Positions 13,746 to 20,641 of a stretch of 20,641 nucleotides of DNA are shown piece after piece. Each line of letters starts with the position of its first letter. Position 1 is the first letter of the stretch. Under the pieces are notes generated by a model. The model ran no database searches, was not told where the DNA came from, and saw nothing but the letters and a program-made list of their open reading frames with translations. Origin of the DNA: JALHNI01 sp031367405 (GTDB lineage: Bacteria; Acidobacteriota; Terriglobia; Bryobacterales; Bryobacteraceae). The translations under genes were made by a program, and so were the position numbers. The DNA lies in the NCBI GenBank assembly GCA_031367405.1, contig JANLPT010000075.1:1-20641 (forward strand), given 5' to 3'.

Positions 13746-13767
13746 AAGTTCGGGGGGGAACGAACTT
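13746..13767 (+). promoter_or_regulatory. Inverted repeat with G-rich loop before maf
   Basis: AAGTTCG (13746-13752) and CGAACTT (13761-13767) form a 7-bp stem with a loop of mostly G. It ends 13 nt before ATG 13781 and directly precedes the GGAG Shine-Dalgarno. A TATTCA (13735-13740) just upstream could be the -10, which would put the hairpin at the very 5' end of the mRNA. Confidence 0.35.
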
Positions 13768-13780
13768 CATGGAGTGTAGC

Positions 13781-14353
13781 ATGGGGATGATGATCCGCAA
13801 GCTGATTTTAGCCTCCGCTTCCCCTCGCCGGAGGGAACTCCTTGATAACGCCGGAATTGTTTTTTCGGTGCGGGTGGCCGCGGTGGATGAAAGAAGAGGC
13901 GAAGGTGAAACGGCGCTGGAATATGTACGCCGTCTGGCGCAATGGAAGGCTCGCGCCGTAACTCGCGAAGCGGACGAATGGGTGCTCGGCGCGGACACGA
14001 CGGTGGTGGTGGATGAGCATGTTTTAGAAAAGCCGGCGGATGCGGCGGATGCGCGGCGGATGATGGGCCTGTTAGCAGGGCAGTGGCACGAGGTGATGAC
14101 GGGGATTTGCCTCATCGGCCCGCAGAAGACGGTGGTGGATTCTGCGGTGACCCGCGTACAGTTCGCGCCGTTGACCAAGGCGGAAATCGACGAGTATGTG
14201 GCCACAGGCGAACCCTTCGACAAAGCCGGCGGCTACGCGATTCAGGGGCGGGCATCGTGTTTTGTCGAGCGGATTGAGGGCTGTTATTTCAACGTGGTGG
14301 GGTTGCCGGTGGCCCTGGTGGCGCGGCATTTGCGGAAAGGCGGCGCTGGCTAA
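13781..14353 (+). CDS. maf: Maf-family nucleoside triphosphate pyrophosphatase
   Basis: This 190-aa protein carries the Maf signature ASASPRRRELL at the N-terminus, then VLGADTTVVVDEHVLEKP with the catalytic Asp, and the late block EPFDKAGGYAIQGRASCFVERIEG. Maf proteins hydrolyse non-canonical or canonical NTPs (YhdE/YceF types act on dTTP/UTP or m7GTP) and have been linked to septum control. ATG 13781 has GGAG 6 nt before it; ATG 13787 or 13790 (starting MIRKLILASAS) are equally compatible with homologs. It converges with rlmH, with overlapping stops. Confidence 0.92.
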   Translation: MGMMIRKLILASASPRRRELLDNAGIVFSVRVAAVDERRGEGETALEYVRRLAQWKARAVTREADEWVLGADTTVVVDEHVLEKPADAADARRMMGLLAGQWHEVMTGICLIGPQKTVVDSAVTRVQFAPLTKAEIDEYVATGEPFDKAGGYAIQGRASCFVERIEGCYFNVVGLPVALVARHLRKGGAG

Positions 14354-14769
14354 CGCGGGTAGGGGTGGCCGCGCAGCATGGTGAAGGCGCGGTAAATCTG
14401 TTCGGCCAGGATGGCGCGGGCCAGTTCGTGAGGAAACGTCAGGGGGGAGAGCGAGAGCAACTGGTCAGCGCGGGTACGCTGAGCGGCCGTCAAGCCGTCG
14501 TGGGCACCGACCAAAAAGACCAAGTCGCGACCGATCTGTTCGTGATGCGCGAAGATCTGGGAGAACTCAGCCGAATCGAGGGGCTTACCCACGGGATCGA
14601 GGAAGATTTTGCGCGCCGTGGGATGTTTGGCCCACAGGTCGAAGCGATCGGGGTGAATTTCGCGCATCTCGCAAGGAGCGAAGCGGGTGGTGCGTTTCAC
14701 AAACTCGGCGGCGAAGCCATTCAGCATCGCGTCGCGCGGCTTGCCCACGAAATAGAGAAACACTTTCAT
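14350..14769 (-). CDS. rlmH: 23S rRNA (pseudouridine1915-N3)-methyltransferase RlmH
   Basis: This 139-aa SPOUT methyltransferase is a little shorter than the 155-aa E. coli enzyme, mainly in the linker after residue 40. The C-terminal half is diagnostic: LDPVGKPLDSAEF, GRDLVFLVGAHDGL (SAM-binding knot), ADQLLSLSPLTFPHELARAI and the invariant AEQIYRAFTMLRGHPYPR end. It methylates pseudouridine 1915 in helix 69 of 23S rRNA in assembled 70S ribosomes. ATG 14769 follows TACAAT (14777-14782, minus) by 7 nt. The frame is open further upstream, but that part is antisense to the phosphatase gene. Confidence 0.95.
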   Translation of the reverse strand: MKVFLYFVGKPRDAMLNGFAAEFVKRTTRFAPCEMREIHPDRFDLWAKHPTARKIFLDPVGKPLDSAEFSQIFAHHEQIGRDLVFLVGAHDGLTAAQRTRADQLLSLSPLTFPHELARAILAEQIYRAFTMLRGHPYPR

Positions 14770-14811
14770 CACCCCAATTGTATTTCCTTGTATTTGCAGT
14801 AAGCTCAAAGC
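14770..14811. promoter_or_regulatory. Divergent rlmH / phosphatase promoter region
   Basis: This 42-bp gap holds TACAAT for rlmH (minus, 14777-14782, 7 nt before ATG) and TAAGCT for the phosphatase (plus, 14800-14805, 6 nt before TTG). Between them is a 10-bp tandem repeat TTGTATTT[C/G]C at 14779-14788 and 14789-14798. The two promoters must overlap, so they may compete for polymerase. Confidence 0.45.
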
Positions 14812-16422
14812 TTGGCACCCGAGACTGCAGAAATAGTTCAACTCGAAATCCGGCTGGGTGACGGCGAACGCCGTGGCCTGGCGCTGGAAAAGGATCTCTA
14901 TTCGCTGGGCCGCGCGTCGAACAATGACCTCAGCTTTCCAGATGACATCGGACTCTCGCGTCAACATATGGTGCTGGAGCGGAAGAGACCCGGAGGCTGG
15001 AGCGTCCGCGACCTGGGCAGTAAGAATGGTACGCAGCTGAACGGCCAGGTGCTGCAAGGCTCCGCGCCATTGCACTCGGGCGACCTGATCACTTGCGGCC
15101 AGATCACCCTGGCCTTCGCGCCGCCCCGCGACCGCACGGTCGTGTTCTCGCCCAGCGGCATGGCCCCGCAAGGTACTATCTTTACCTCGCTGGCCGGTGC
15201 CCTGTCGACCGCCGCCTCGCCCACCGGACTCGCCCGTCAAGTGGATGCCCTGGTGCGCGCCGGCCAGGAACTCTCCGGCCACCGCCCGTTACGTGAACTC
15301 TGTGGCTTGATTTTGAACCTCGCCCTCGACGCCGTCGAAGCCTCACGCGGCGTGCTGATGACCCTAGAGGGGCATCAACTGGTGGTGAGCGCCGCGCGCG
15401 GCGACAATTTCGAGATCTCTACTTTCGTGCGCGGTAAGGTGATGGACGAGCGGAAGTCTCTGCTGGTGCCGGATACTTTGCTCGATTCGGCGCTGCGCGA
15501 ACAGATGAGCATCGTGCAGCAGCAAATCCGGTCGCTATTGGCGGTGCCGCTGCAAACCTCCGACCGGGTGATTGGGCTGCTGTACGTGGATGGCTCCGGC
15601 TTCGTGCGGCCGTTTACCACCGAGGATATGAACCTGCTGACGGTGCTCGCCAACATTGCGGCCATCCGCATTGAGCAGGCCCGGTTACTGGAAGTCGAAA
15701 TCGCCGAAGCCACCCTGTTGCGGGACATGGAACAAGCGGCCGAATTGCAGCGCAAGCTGCTGCCCGGCACCGCGCCCATCGTGGATGGTTACACGCTCGA
15801 AGGCTATAACCTGCCCTGCCGCACCGTGGGTGGCGACTACTATGATTTCGTCCCCTATTCCGATGGGCGCATGGCGATTCTGGTGGGCGACGTGTCCGGC
15901 AAGGGCATGCCGGCCGCGCTGCTGATGTCGTCACTGCAGACGGCCGTCCACTTACTCGCCGAGGATTCGCCCACGCCGCTGACGATGGTGAACCGTCTGA
16001 ACCGCTTGCTGTGCGCCAAGAAACTGGGCAACCGGTTCATCACGTTTTTCTTTGGCGTGCTGGATCCGGTGACGGGGATCTTCGAATACGTGAATGCGGG
16101 CCACAATCCGCCGCTGTTGCTGCGGGCGGACGGGGCATTGGAGGAACTGGCGGCGACGGGCCTGATCCTCGGCATTATCCCGGTGGCCGTCTATGAGAGC
16201 GCCACCACCCAACTGGCCGCCGGTGACCGGCTGGTGCTGTTTAGCGATGGCATCACCGAAGCGGCGCCCCCAGCCGATCTGGACAACGAGTATGGGGAGG
16301 AGCGCCTGACGCAACATGCGCGACGGCGGTCGAGCATGGACGAAATTTCCGCGAGCGTGCTGGCCTGGTGCGCGAATGAGACGACGGACGACCTGACGCT
16401 CGTGATCGTCGATAGGCTGTGA
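14812..16422 (+). CDS. FHA-GAF-PP2C (RsbU/SpoIIE-type) serine phosphatase
   Basis: This 536-aa cytoplasmic signalling protein has three domains. The FHA domain (about 10-105) has Gly33-Arg34, Ser49, His52 and Asn72-Gly73, so phosphothreonine binding looks intact. The GAF domain (about 145-290) includes LLAVPLQTSDRVIGLLYVD. A short helical linker (ATLLRDMEQAAELQRKLLP) joins the C-terminal PP2C/SpoIIE domain (about 330-536), whose metal-binding acids are Asp342 (GGDYYDF), Asp360 (GDVSGKGMPAAL), Asp479 (FSDGITE) and Asp526/527 (TDDLTLVIV). Such phosphatases dephosphorylate anti-sigma-factor antagonists or other phosphoproteins; no partner-switch genes are adjacent. TTG 14812 follows TAAGCT by 6 nt and has no Shine-Dalgarno. 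Confidence 0.93.
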   Translation: MAPETAEIVQLEIRLGDGERRGLALEKDLYSLGRASNNDLSFPDDIGLSRQHMVLERKRPGGWSVRDLGSKNGTQLNGQVLQGSAPLHSGDLITCGQITLAFAPPRDRTVVFSPSGMAPQGTIFTSLAGALSTAASPTGLARQVDALVRAGQELSGHRPLRELCGLILNLALDAVEASRGVLMTLEGHQLVVSAARGDNFEISTFVRGKVMDERKSLLVPDTLLDSALREQMSIVQQQIRSLLAVPLQTSDRVIGLLYVDGSGFVRPFTTEDMNLLTVLANIAAIRIEQARLLEVEIAEATLLRDMEQAAELQRKLLPGTAPIVDGYTLEGYNLPCRTVGGDYYDFVPYSDGRMAILVGDVSGKGMPAALLMSSLQTAVHLLAEDSPTPLTMVNRLNRLLCAKKLGNRFITFFFGVLDPVTGIFEYVNAGHNPPLLLRADGALEELAATGLILGIIPVAVYESATTQLAAGDRLVLFSDGITEAAPPADLDNEYGEERLTQHARRRSSMDEISASVLAWCANETTDDLTLVIVDRL

Positions 16423-16439
16423 ACCTTCGGCGGCTGTGA

Positions 16440-16445
16440 TAGCCT
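16440..16445 (+). promoter_or_regulatory. -10 box TAGCCT for the GalM-like gene
   Basis: TAGCCT ends 9 nt before ATG 16455, in the 32-bp gap after the phosphatase gene. It deviates more from TATAAT than the others. Confidence 0.3.
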
Positions 16446-16454
16446 CAGGGTCTG

Positions 16455-17480
16455 ATGCGATCCGCTGTTATTTTGCTTTCTACATTTACTATGTTTGCTG
16501 CCAGTAAGTATTCCGCGATCCGCGTCGTCACTGGCGGCGTAGAAGAAATTGTCCTGCGCGACGAAGTGCGCCATCAGGAGGTGAGGGTCGTCCCTAGCTT
16601 GGGTAACAATTCCTATTCTTACCAAGTGAATGGTCAGGAAATATTCTGGTCACCTTACACGAAGCTGAGTGAGATGAAGGCCAAGCCGGTCAATCTGGGC
16701 AATCCGTTTCTGGCTCCTTGGGCCAATCGCATCGATGGGCTCACTTACTATGCCAACGGCCAGAAGTATCATCTGAATCCAGAGCTGGGGAATTACCGGG
16801 CCGACGGATTCAAGCAGCCGATCCATGGCTTAGTGATGTATGCGCCGTGGAAAGTGGTGCGGGTGGAGGCCGACGGCCAAGGGGCCTGGGTCACCAGCCG
16901 GTTAGAGTTTTGGCGCGAGCCCGCCTGGATGGCGCAGTTCCCCTTTGCCCACAACCTGGAAATGACTTACCGCTTGTCCGGCGGAGAGCTGGAGGTGCGT
17001 ACGGCGGTGGAGAATTTGGCCCATCAGCCGATGCCGCTTTCCTTGGGTTATCACCCGTACTTCCAGGTGCACGACGCTCCGCGCGACCAATGGCAGGTGC
17101 ATTTGCCCGTGAAGAGCAAGGTGGCGTTGTCGGCGTCCCTGACGCCCACCGGCGAGAAGACCGCGACGTCGTTCACGGGGCCGCTTAGTTTGAGTGGCGT
17201 GTCATTGGACGATGTGTATGCTGATTTGTCGGCCGATGCCCAGGGGCGCACGGAGTTCTGGGTGCGGGGTAAGCAGCAACAGGTCAGCGTGATCTATGGG
17301 CCTCAGTATCCGGTGGCAGTGGTGTACGCGCCGCCCGGACGCAGCTTTATTTGCTTTGAACCGATGACCGGCGTCACCAACGTCTTTAATCTCGCTCAGC
17401 AAGGTAGGTTTCCTTTGCAAAGCGTTCCAGCCGGGGGCAGTTGGCGCGAAAGTTTTTGGATTCGTCCATCGGGCTTCTGA
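16455..17480 (+). CDS. Exported aldose 1-epimerase (GalM-like)
   Basis: This 341-aa galactose mutarotase family protein has the conserved Asn91-Arg92 (NRIDG), His124 (PIHG), His200 (GYHPYF) and Glu302 (FEPMTG), corresponding to the two His and the catalytic Glu of GalM. It interconverts alpha and beta anomers of aldoses. Unlike the classic cytosolic enzyme it starts with a short hydrophobic segment (MRSAVILLSTFTMFAASKYS) that looks like a signal peptide, so it may act in the periplasm on sugars released outside. The substrate is not defined. No sugar operon surrounds it. Confidence 0.88.
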   Translation: MRSAVILLSTFTMFAASKYSAIRVVTGGVEEIVLRDEVRHQEVRVVPSLGNNSYSYQVNGQEIFWSPYTKLSEMKAKPVNLGNPFLAPWANRIDGLTYYANGQKYHLNPELGNYRADGFKQPIHGLVMYAPWKVVRVEADGQGAWVTSRLEFWREPAWMAQFPFAHNLEMTYRLSGGELEVRTAVENLAHQPMPLSLGYHPYFQVHDAPRDQWQVHLPVKSKVALSASLTPTGEKTATSFTGPLSLSGVSLDDVYADLSADAQGRTEFWVRGKQQQVSVIYGPQYPVAVVYAPPGRSFICFEPMTGVTNVFNLAQQGRFPLQSVPAGGSWRESFWIRPSGF

Positions 17481-17501
17481 GGCCTCTCTAAGAGGTTCGT
17501 C

Positions 17502-17507
17502 TAAACT
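17502..17507 (+). promoter_or_regulatory. -10 box TAAACT for the large S8 protease
   Basis: TAAACT lies 20 nt before ATG 17528, predicting a leader of about 14 nt. No Shine-Dalgarno is visible in the leader. A weak inverted repeat (CCTCT-cta-AGAGG, 17483-17495) just upstream could end galM transcripts. Confidence 0.35.
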
Positions 17508-17527
17508 AGTCGCGGCAAGCGGTCGAT

Positions 17528-20506
17528 ATGCTGTGTGGAGAGCGGCGCTTGTTTTACCACCTACTGATTGCCATCGTTCTAGTACCTTCTATTCTTCTAG
17601 CCCAAATTGAAATTCCGCGTGAGTTTTCACAGTCCGCGCCGCGTTTTGCGGGCGCGGAGCGGATGAAACGGGTACCGGGTGCCCTCGAACGGCCACTGTG
17701 GATGTCTTTGGCGGGTAAACGGGTGCTTGGCAATCGCGCCCACGTGGGCGTCCGCATCAGCCGGATGAGTGACCGGGCCCTGGTGCCCACTGGATTGCGT
17801 CTGCTGGAGCCACTGGGTGACGGCTTCTACGTGGCGAGCCTCGACCTTACTTCGCCGTTGGGCGTAGATCTGCTTGCGGGCCGGGCGATTCAGAAGGATC
17901 TCGGTGCCGTAGTGTCCTTCGAAGCCGAAGACAAGCTGGACCCGGCGCTGCTGGCAGCCGGTGGTACCTTGAGCCTTTTGCCGCGTTGGTCTTCGGACGA
18001 GATCGCGGGCGAAACGGTGCGGGCGGAGACGATGGTGTCCTACCACGCCGATGTCGATGTGGAAGAGGCGCGACGGGAATTGGCCCAACTCGGCATCGCT
18101 ATTTTGGAAGACACGCCCTATTTTCAGCATTTCGAAGTCCGGCTGACACCGGCGCAACTACGCGAACTGAGCAAAGCCGATTGGGTGCGTTATCTGGAGC
18201 CGTCGCCCCCGCCGCCGCGGCTGAAAGATAACGCCGTTTCCGCCCGTCTGATTGGCAATGACAAACTGCAGGCCGATCCTTTTTCGCTGACCGGCCGCGA
18301 GGTGAACATCGGCATTTTCGACGGCGGCAACGTCTCGGCGCACACCGAATTCGGTGACCGGTTAATGAACGTCGATCGCGCCACGGTGAGCTTCCACTCG
18401 ACGCACGTCGCCGGGACGATGATCGCGGCCGGCAACGATCCGCGGCTCAAAGGCATGGCTCCGGCGGCCAAACTATTCAGCTGGACCTTCCAGAATGTTC
18501 CCGCCAAGATGCTGCGGGGTGTGGACGACCTGGCCCTCGCGGTCGCCAACAACTCTTGGGGCGAAGGCTATTCCGAAGCCAGCGGCACCTGCGGCCGTTA
18601 TGGCACATACGGCACGGCGGAGCGCGACTACGACCGGCTGGTGCGCGAAAAGAATCTGACCGTCGTATTCGCCGCCGGCAATGACCGTGACTGGACGGAC
18701 TGCACCATTCTGCCGCGGGGCGGCTTCTATACCATCGGCCGGCCTTCGACGGCAAAAAACATCATCACGGTGGGCGCGGTGGAGGCGAAAATGGCGGCCG
18801 CCGGCTTTTCCAGTGCCGGACCCATGCGGGACAATCGCATCAAGCCGGATCTCGTCGCCATGGGCGTCGATGTGCTCTCGACATTCCAAACGAACCGCTC
18901 CCAGTTGCTGAGCGGCACGTCGATGTCGACCCCCGCCATCACCGGCACGGCGGCGCTGCTGGTGGAGCGGTATAAGGCCAAGAACGGGGGCGCACTGCCC
19001 AATGCGGCGCTGGTGAAAGCCGCGTTGCTCAATACCGCCAAGGACCTGGGCAATATCGGGCCGGACTATATTTACGGTTATGGCTTGGCCGACGCCGTAG
19101 CGGCCGTCAAGACGCTGGACGATAAGACGTATGTCATCGATAAATTGGCGGGAAACGCGACCCAATCGCATGCCATCGAAGTACCGGCCAACTCGCCGGC
19201 GCTGCGCGTGATGCTGGTTTACTCCGATGCCGATGCCGTGTTGACCGCCGCGTCGGTGATCACCAATCATCTCGAACTGGTATTGACGTCGCCCGATGGC
19301 CAGACGCGCAAATTACCGTTGCGGCTGAATCCGGCGAATCCGGCGGCCAATGCCGCCGAACGCGAAGGTGACCGCGACAACGTGAAGCAGGCGGTGGTGG
19401 CGAATCCGGCAGCCGGCATCTGGAAGGCGGAAGTACGCGGCGTCGAAGTTCGAACCGATTCGCAAGAGTATGTCGTCACCTGGAACGTGGGAGCCAATCC
19501 GGTGCCGCCCTGCACCTTGACGCTTTCGCCGGCCAAGCAAGTGATTACGGAGAAAGCCGGTTTTGCCTTGCTGACGGTGACCACCGGCAACCACTGCGCC
19601 AACTGGGCCGCGCAAGACTTGCCCGATTGGGCCAAGATGACGGGCCCCACCAGCCGCCAGGGGACGGACCTGGCCAAACTGGCGATCGCCGCTAACGATA
19701 GCGAAGCTCCGCGAACGGCGAGCGTCCGCGTCGGTGACCGCACCATCAAGCTGGTACAGACCTTCCGGTGCCGGCCACAGGATATTACGCCGGGGGTGAC
19801 GGTACAGAGCGATCTCAGCGCCAACGATTGTTTCTATGACCCGCTGGTGAATGCCTATTCGAAGCTGTACACGTTCGAGGCGAAGCAGGGGCAAGCGATC
19901 AATATAACGTTGCAGTCGGCGGACATTGACACCTACCTGCTGCTGCTGGCCCCCAGCGGCGACGTGTTTGCCTTGGATGACGATGGCCTCGAGCGCTTCG
20001 GTAGCAGTTCGCGGATCCCGGCCTTGGCGGGTAACTTGCAATTGCCGGTCGCCGGGAAGTATACGATTGTGGCCACCACGTTCGATCCGGATCAGGCGGG
20101 CGCTTTCGCGGTGAAGCTCGAATTTGCCAATGTGGCTGGGCTGAGCCCGGTGGACCCGGCGAAGATCGCCGGCTGCCCCGCCACGGTGAACGGCGCATTG
20201 ACCGATGCTTCGTCGCGGTTGGGACGCCGCGGCGACCTCTTTCCCACCGAAGTGTTCCAATTCCCGGGCCGCATTGGCCAGGAGCTGAACCTCGAGGTTT
20301 CGAGCACGACAGTCGACACGTTCGTTTACCTCATCGGCCCGAGTGGCACGGTACTGGCGACCGCGACAGACAACGACGGCAGCGGCAAGGCACGGATCAC
20401 CGCCGTCCTGCGCGAATCTGGGAACATGACGGTGGAAGTCAGCTCGTTTTCGCCATTTTCCCGGGGCGAGTTCGTGCTCAGCATAGAAGGCTGCACTCGA
20501 CCCTAG
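17528..20506 (+). CDS. Secreted S8 serine protease with BACON-like and two PPC domains
   Basis: This 992-aa protein has a signal peptide (about 1-25, ending LLAQ), a propeptide-like region (about 30-235) and a subtilisin domain with Asp265 (GIFDGG), His290 (HSTHVAG, where the usual Gly is Ser), Asn385 (FAAGNDRDW) and Ser465 (SGTSMSTPAITG). A jelly-roll domain (about 535-660) resembles the C-terminal domain of KP-43-type proteases. A BACON-like domain (about 665-755; CTLTLSPAKQVI, WAAQDLPDWAKM) and two PPC domains (about 760-870 and 885-990; DTYLLLLAPSGDV, DTFVYLIGPSGTV) follow. PPC domains are often trimmed after secretion. It is likely an extracellular protease for protein scavenging, the second in this window. 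Confidence 0.93.
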   Translation: MLCGERRLFYHLLIAIVLVPSILLAQIEIPREFSQSAPRFAGAERMKRVPGALERPLWMSLAGKRVLGNRAHVGVRISRMSDRALVPTGLRLLEPLGDGFYVASLDLTSPLGVDLLAGRAIQKDLGAVVSFEAEDKLDPALLAAGGTLSLLPRWSSDEIAGETVRAETMVSYHADVDVEEARRELAQLGIAILEDTPYFQHFEVRLTPAQLRELSKADWVRYLEPSPPPPRLKDNAVSARLIGNDKLQADPFSLTGREVNIGIFDGGNVSAHTEFGDRLMNVDRATVSFHSTHVAGTMIAAGNDPRLKGMAPAAKLFSWTFQNVPAKMLRGVDDLALAVANNSWGEGYSEASGTCGRYGTYGTAERDYDRLVREKNLTVVFAAGNDRDWTDCTILPRGGFYTIGRPSTAKNIITVGAVEAKMAAAGFSSAGPMRDNRIKPDLVAMGVDVLSTFQTNRSQLLSGTSMSTPAITGTAALLVERYKAKNGGALPNAALVKAALLNTAKDLGNIGPDYIYGYGLADAVAAVKTLDDKTYVIDKLAGNATQSHAIEVPANSPALRVMLVYSDADAVLTAASVITNHLELVLTSPDGQTRKLPLRLNPANPAANAAEREGDRDNVKQAVVANPAAGIWKAEVRGVEVRTDSQEYVVTWNVGANPVPPCTLTLSPAKQVITEKAGFALLTVTTGNHCANWAAQDLPDWAKMTGPTSRQGTDLAKLAIAANDSEAPRTASVRVGDRTIKLVQTFRCRPQDITPGVTVQSDLSANDCFYDPLVNAYSKLYTFEAKQGQAINITLQSADIDTYLLLLAPSGDVFALDDDGLERFGSSSRIPALAGNLQLPVAGKYTIVATTFDPDQAGAFAVKLEFANVAGLSPVDPAKIAGCPATVNGALTDASSRLGRRGDLFPTEVFQFPGRIGQELNLEVSSTTVDTFVYLIGPSGTVLATATDNDGSGKARITAVLRESGNMTVEVSSFSPFSRGEFVLSIEGCTRP

Positions 20507-20563
20507 TCCGAAATTCATGCAAACGTGATCAGTTTGGGACAGCATTCTCCTGCTGATTCCTGA

Positions 20564-20624
20564 TAAACTTCCTTTAACGGGTCTGCGTTCGCTTTTGCCG
20601 CAGGCCTGAACTAAGGAGAAGTTT
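20564..20624 (+). promoter_or_regulatory. Promoter and leader with strong Shine-Dalgarno
   Basis: TAAACT (20564-20569) preceded by TG forms an extended -10. The predicted leader is about 49 nt and contains AAGGAG (20613-20618) 6 nt before ATG 20625. No clear -35 is seen at the right spacing. Confidence 0.45.
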
Positions 20625-20641
20625 ATGCTTCAGGCAGCTCT
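20625..20641 (+). CDS. Start of an unidentified gene (3' partial)
   Basis: ATG 20625 with an excellent Shine-Dalgarno (AAGGAG, 6-nt spacing) opens a frame reading Met-Leu-Gln-Ala-Ala before the window ends. The product cannot be identified from five codons. Confidence 0.55.

Noticed and set aside
14770..15282. Upstream extension of the rlmH frame
   Set aside because: It is antisense to the FHA domain of the phosphatase gene and lies upstream of the TACAAT box; RlmH proteins start with MK-hydrophobic as at 14769.

Overview
The window is a GC-rich, gene-dense stretch of bacterial chromosome with short intergenic gaps. Gene content and style fit an Acidobacteriota genome of the Solibacter/Bryobacter kind: exported S8 proteases (one with WGSS repeats, one with PPC domains), an FHA-GAF-PP2C regulator, a YxWxxGxW-type secreted protein, DUF1990, and many genes that seem to begin directly at a TANNNT -10 box. 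This taxonomic call is an inference from style and no marker gene proves it.

Layout. 1-1707: 3' part of a secreted S8 protease ending in ten WGS[S/N] repeats. 1759-4002: ispG (isoprenoid synthesis, minus) and cobT (cobalamin lower-ligand activation, plus), divergent over only 21 bp and apparently sharing one symmetric -10 box. 4007-5804: a MacB/LolCD-type ABC permease and ATPase. 5809-7473: a small addiction island holding an MbcA-like antitoxin with a RES toxin, a frameshifted and truncated ORF6N gene, and a DUF433/DUF5615 (VapBC45-like) pair. The DUF433/DUF5615 pair sits between two direct copies of the 3' end of the neighbouring ZIP transporter gene. 7477-9227: ZIP metal transporter, small secreted YxWxxGxW protein, DUF1990 protein and a possible 34-aa upstream ORF. 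9373-13638: an HtrA/DegP protease with its own terminator and a palindromic promoter region, then (minus strand) dciA, an M20 metallopeptidase and an EamA transporter; the last two are coupled by an ATGA overlap. 13781-14769: maf and rlmH, convergent with overlapping stop codons. 14812-17480: FHA-GAF-PP2C (RsbU/SpoIIE type) phosphatase and an exported GalM-like epimerase. 17528-20506: a 992-aa S8 protease with a BACON-like and two PPC domains. A new gene begins at 20625 with a strong Shine-Dalgarno.

The most striking pattern is not a single gene. Eleven genes (including one pseudogene) have a TANNNT hexamer ending 6-9 nt before the start codon and mostly lack a Shine-Dalgarno, which puts the predicted transcription start at or next to the start codon. 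The others (htrA, the YxWxxGxW gene, DUF1990, maf, and the gene at 20625) have a recognisable Shine-Dalgarno. The window therefore seems to mix leaderless and leadered translation. Leaderless geometry also resolves several ambiguous starts (TTG 4007, GTG 8151, GTG 13168, TTG 14812, ATG 3012).
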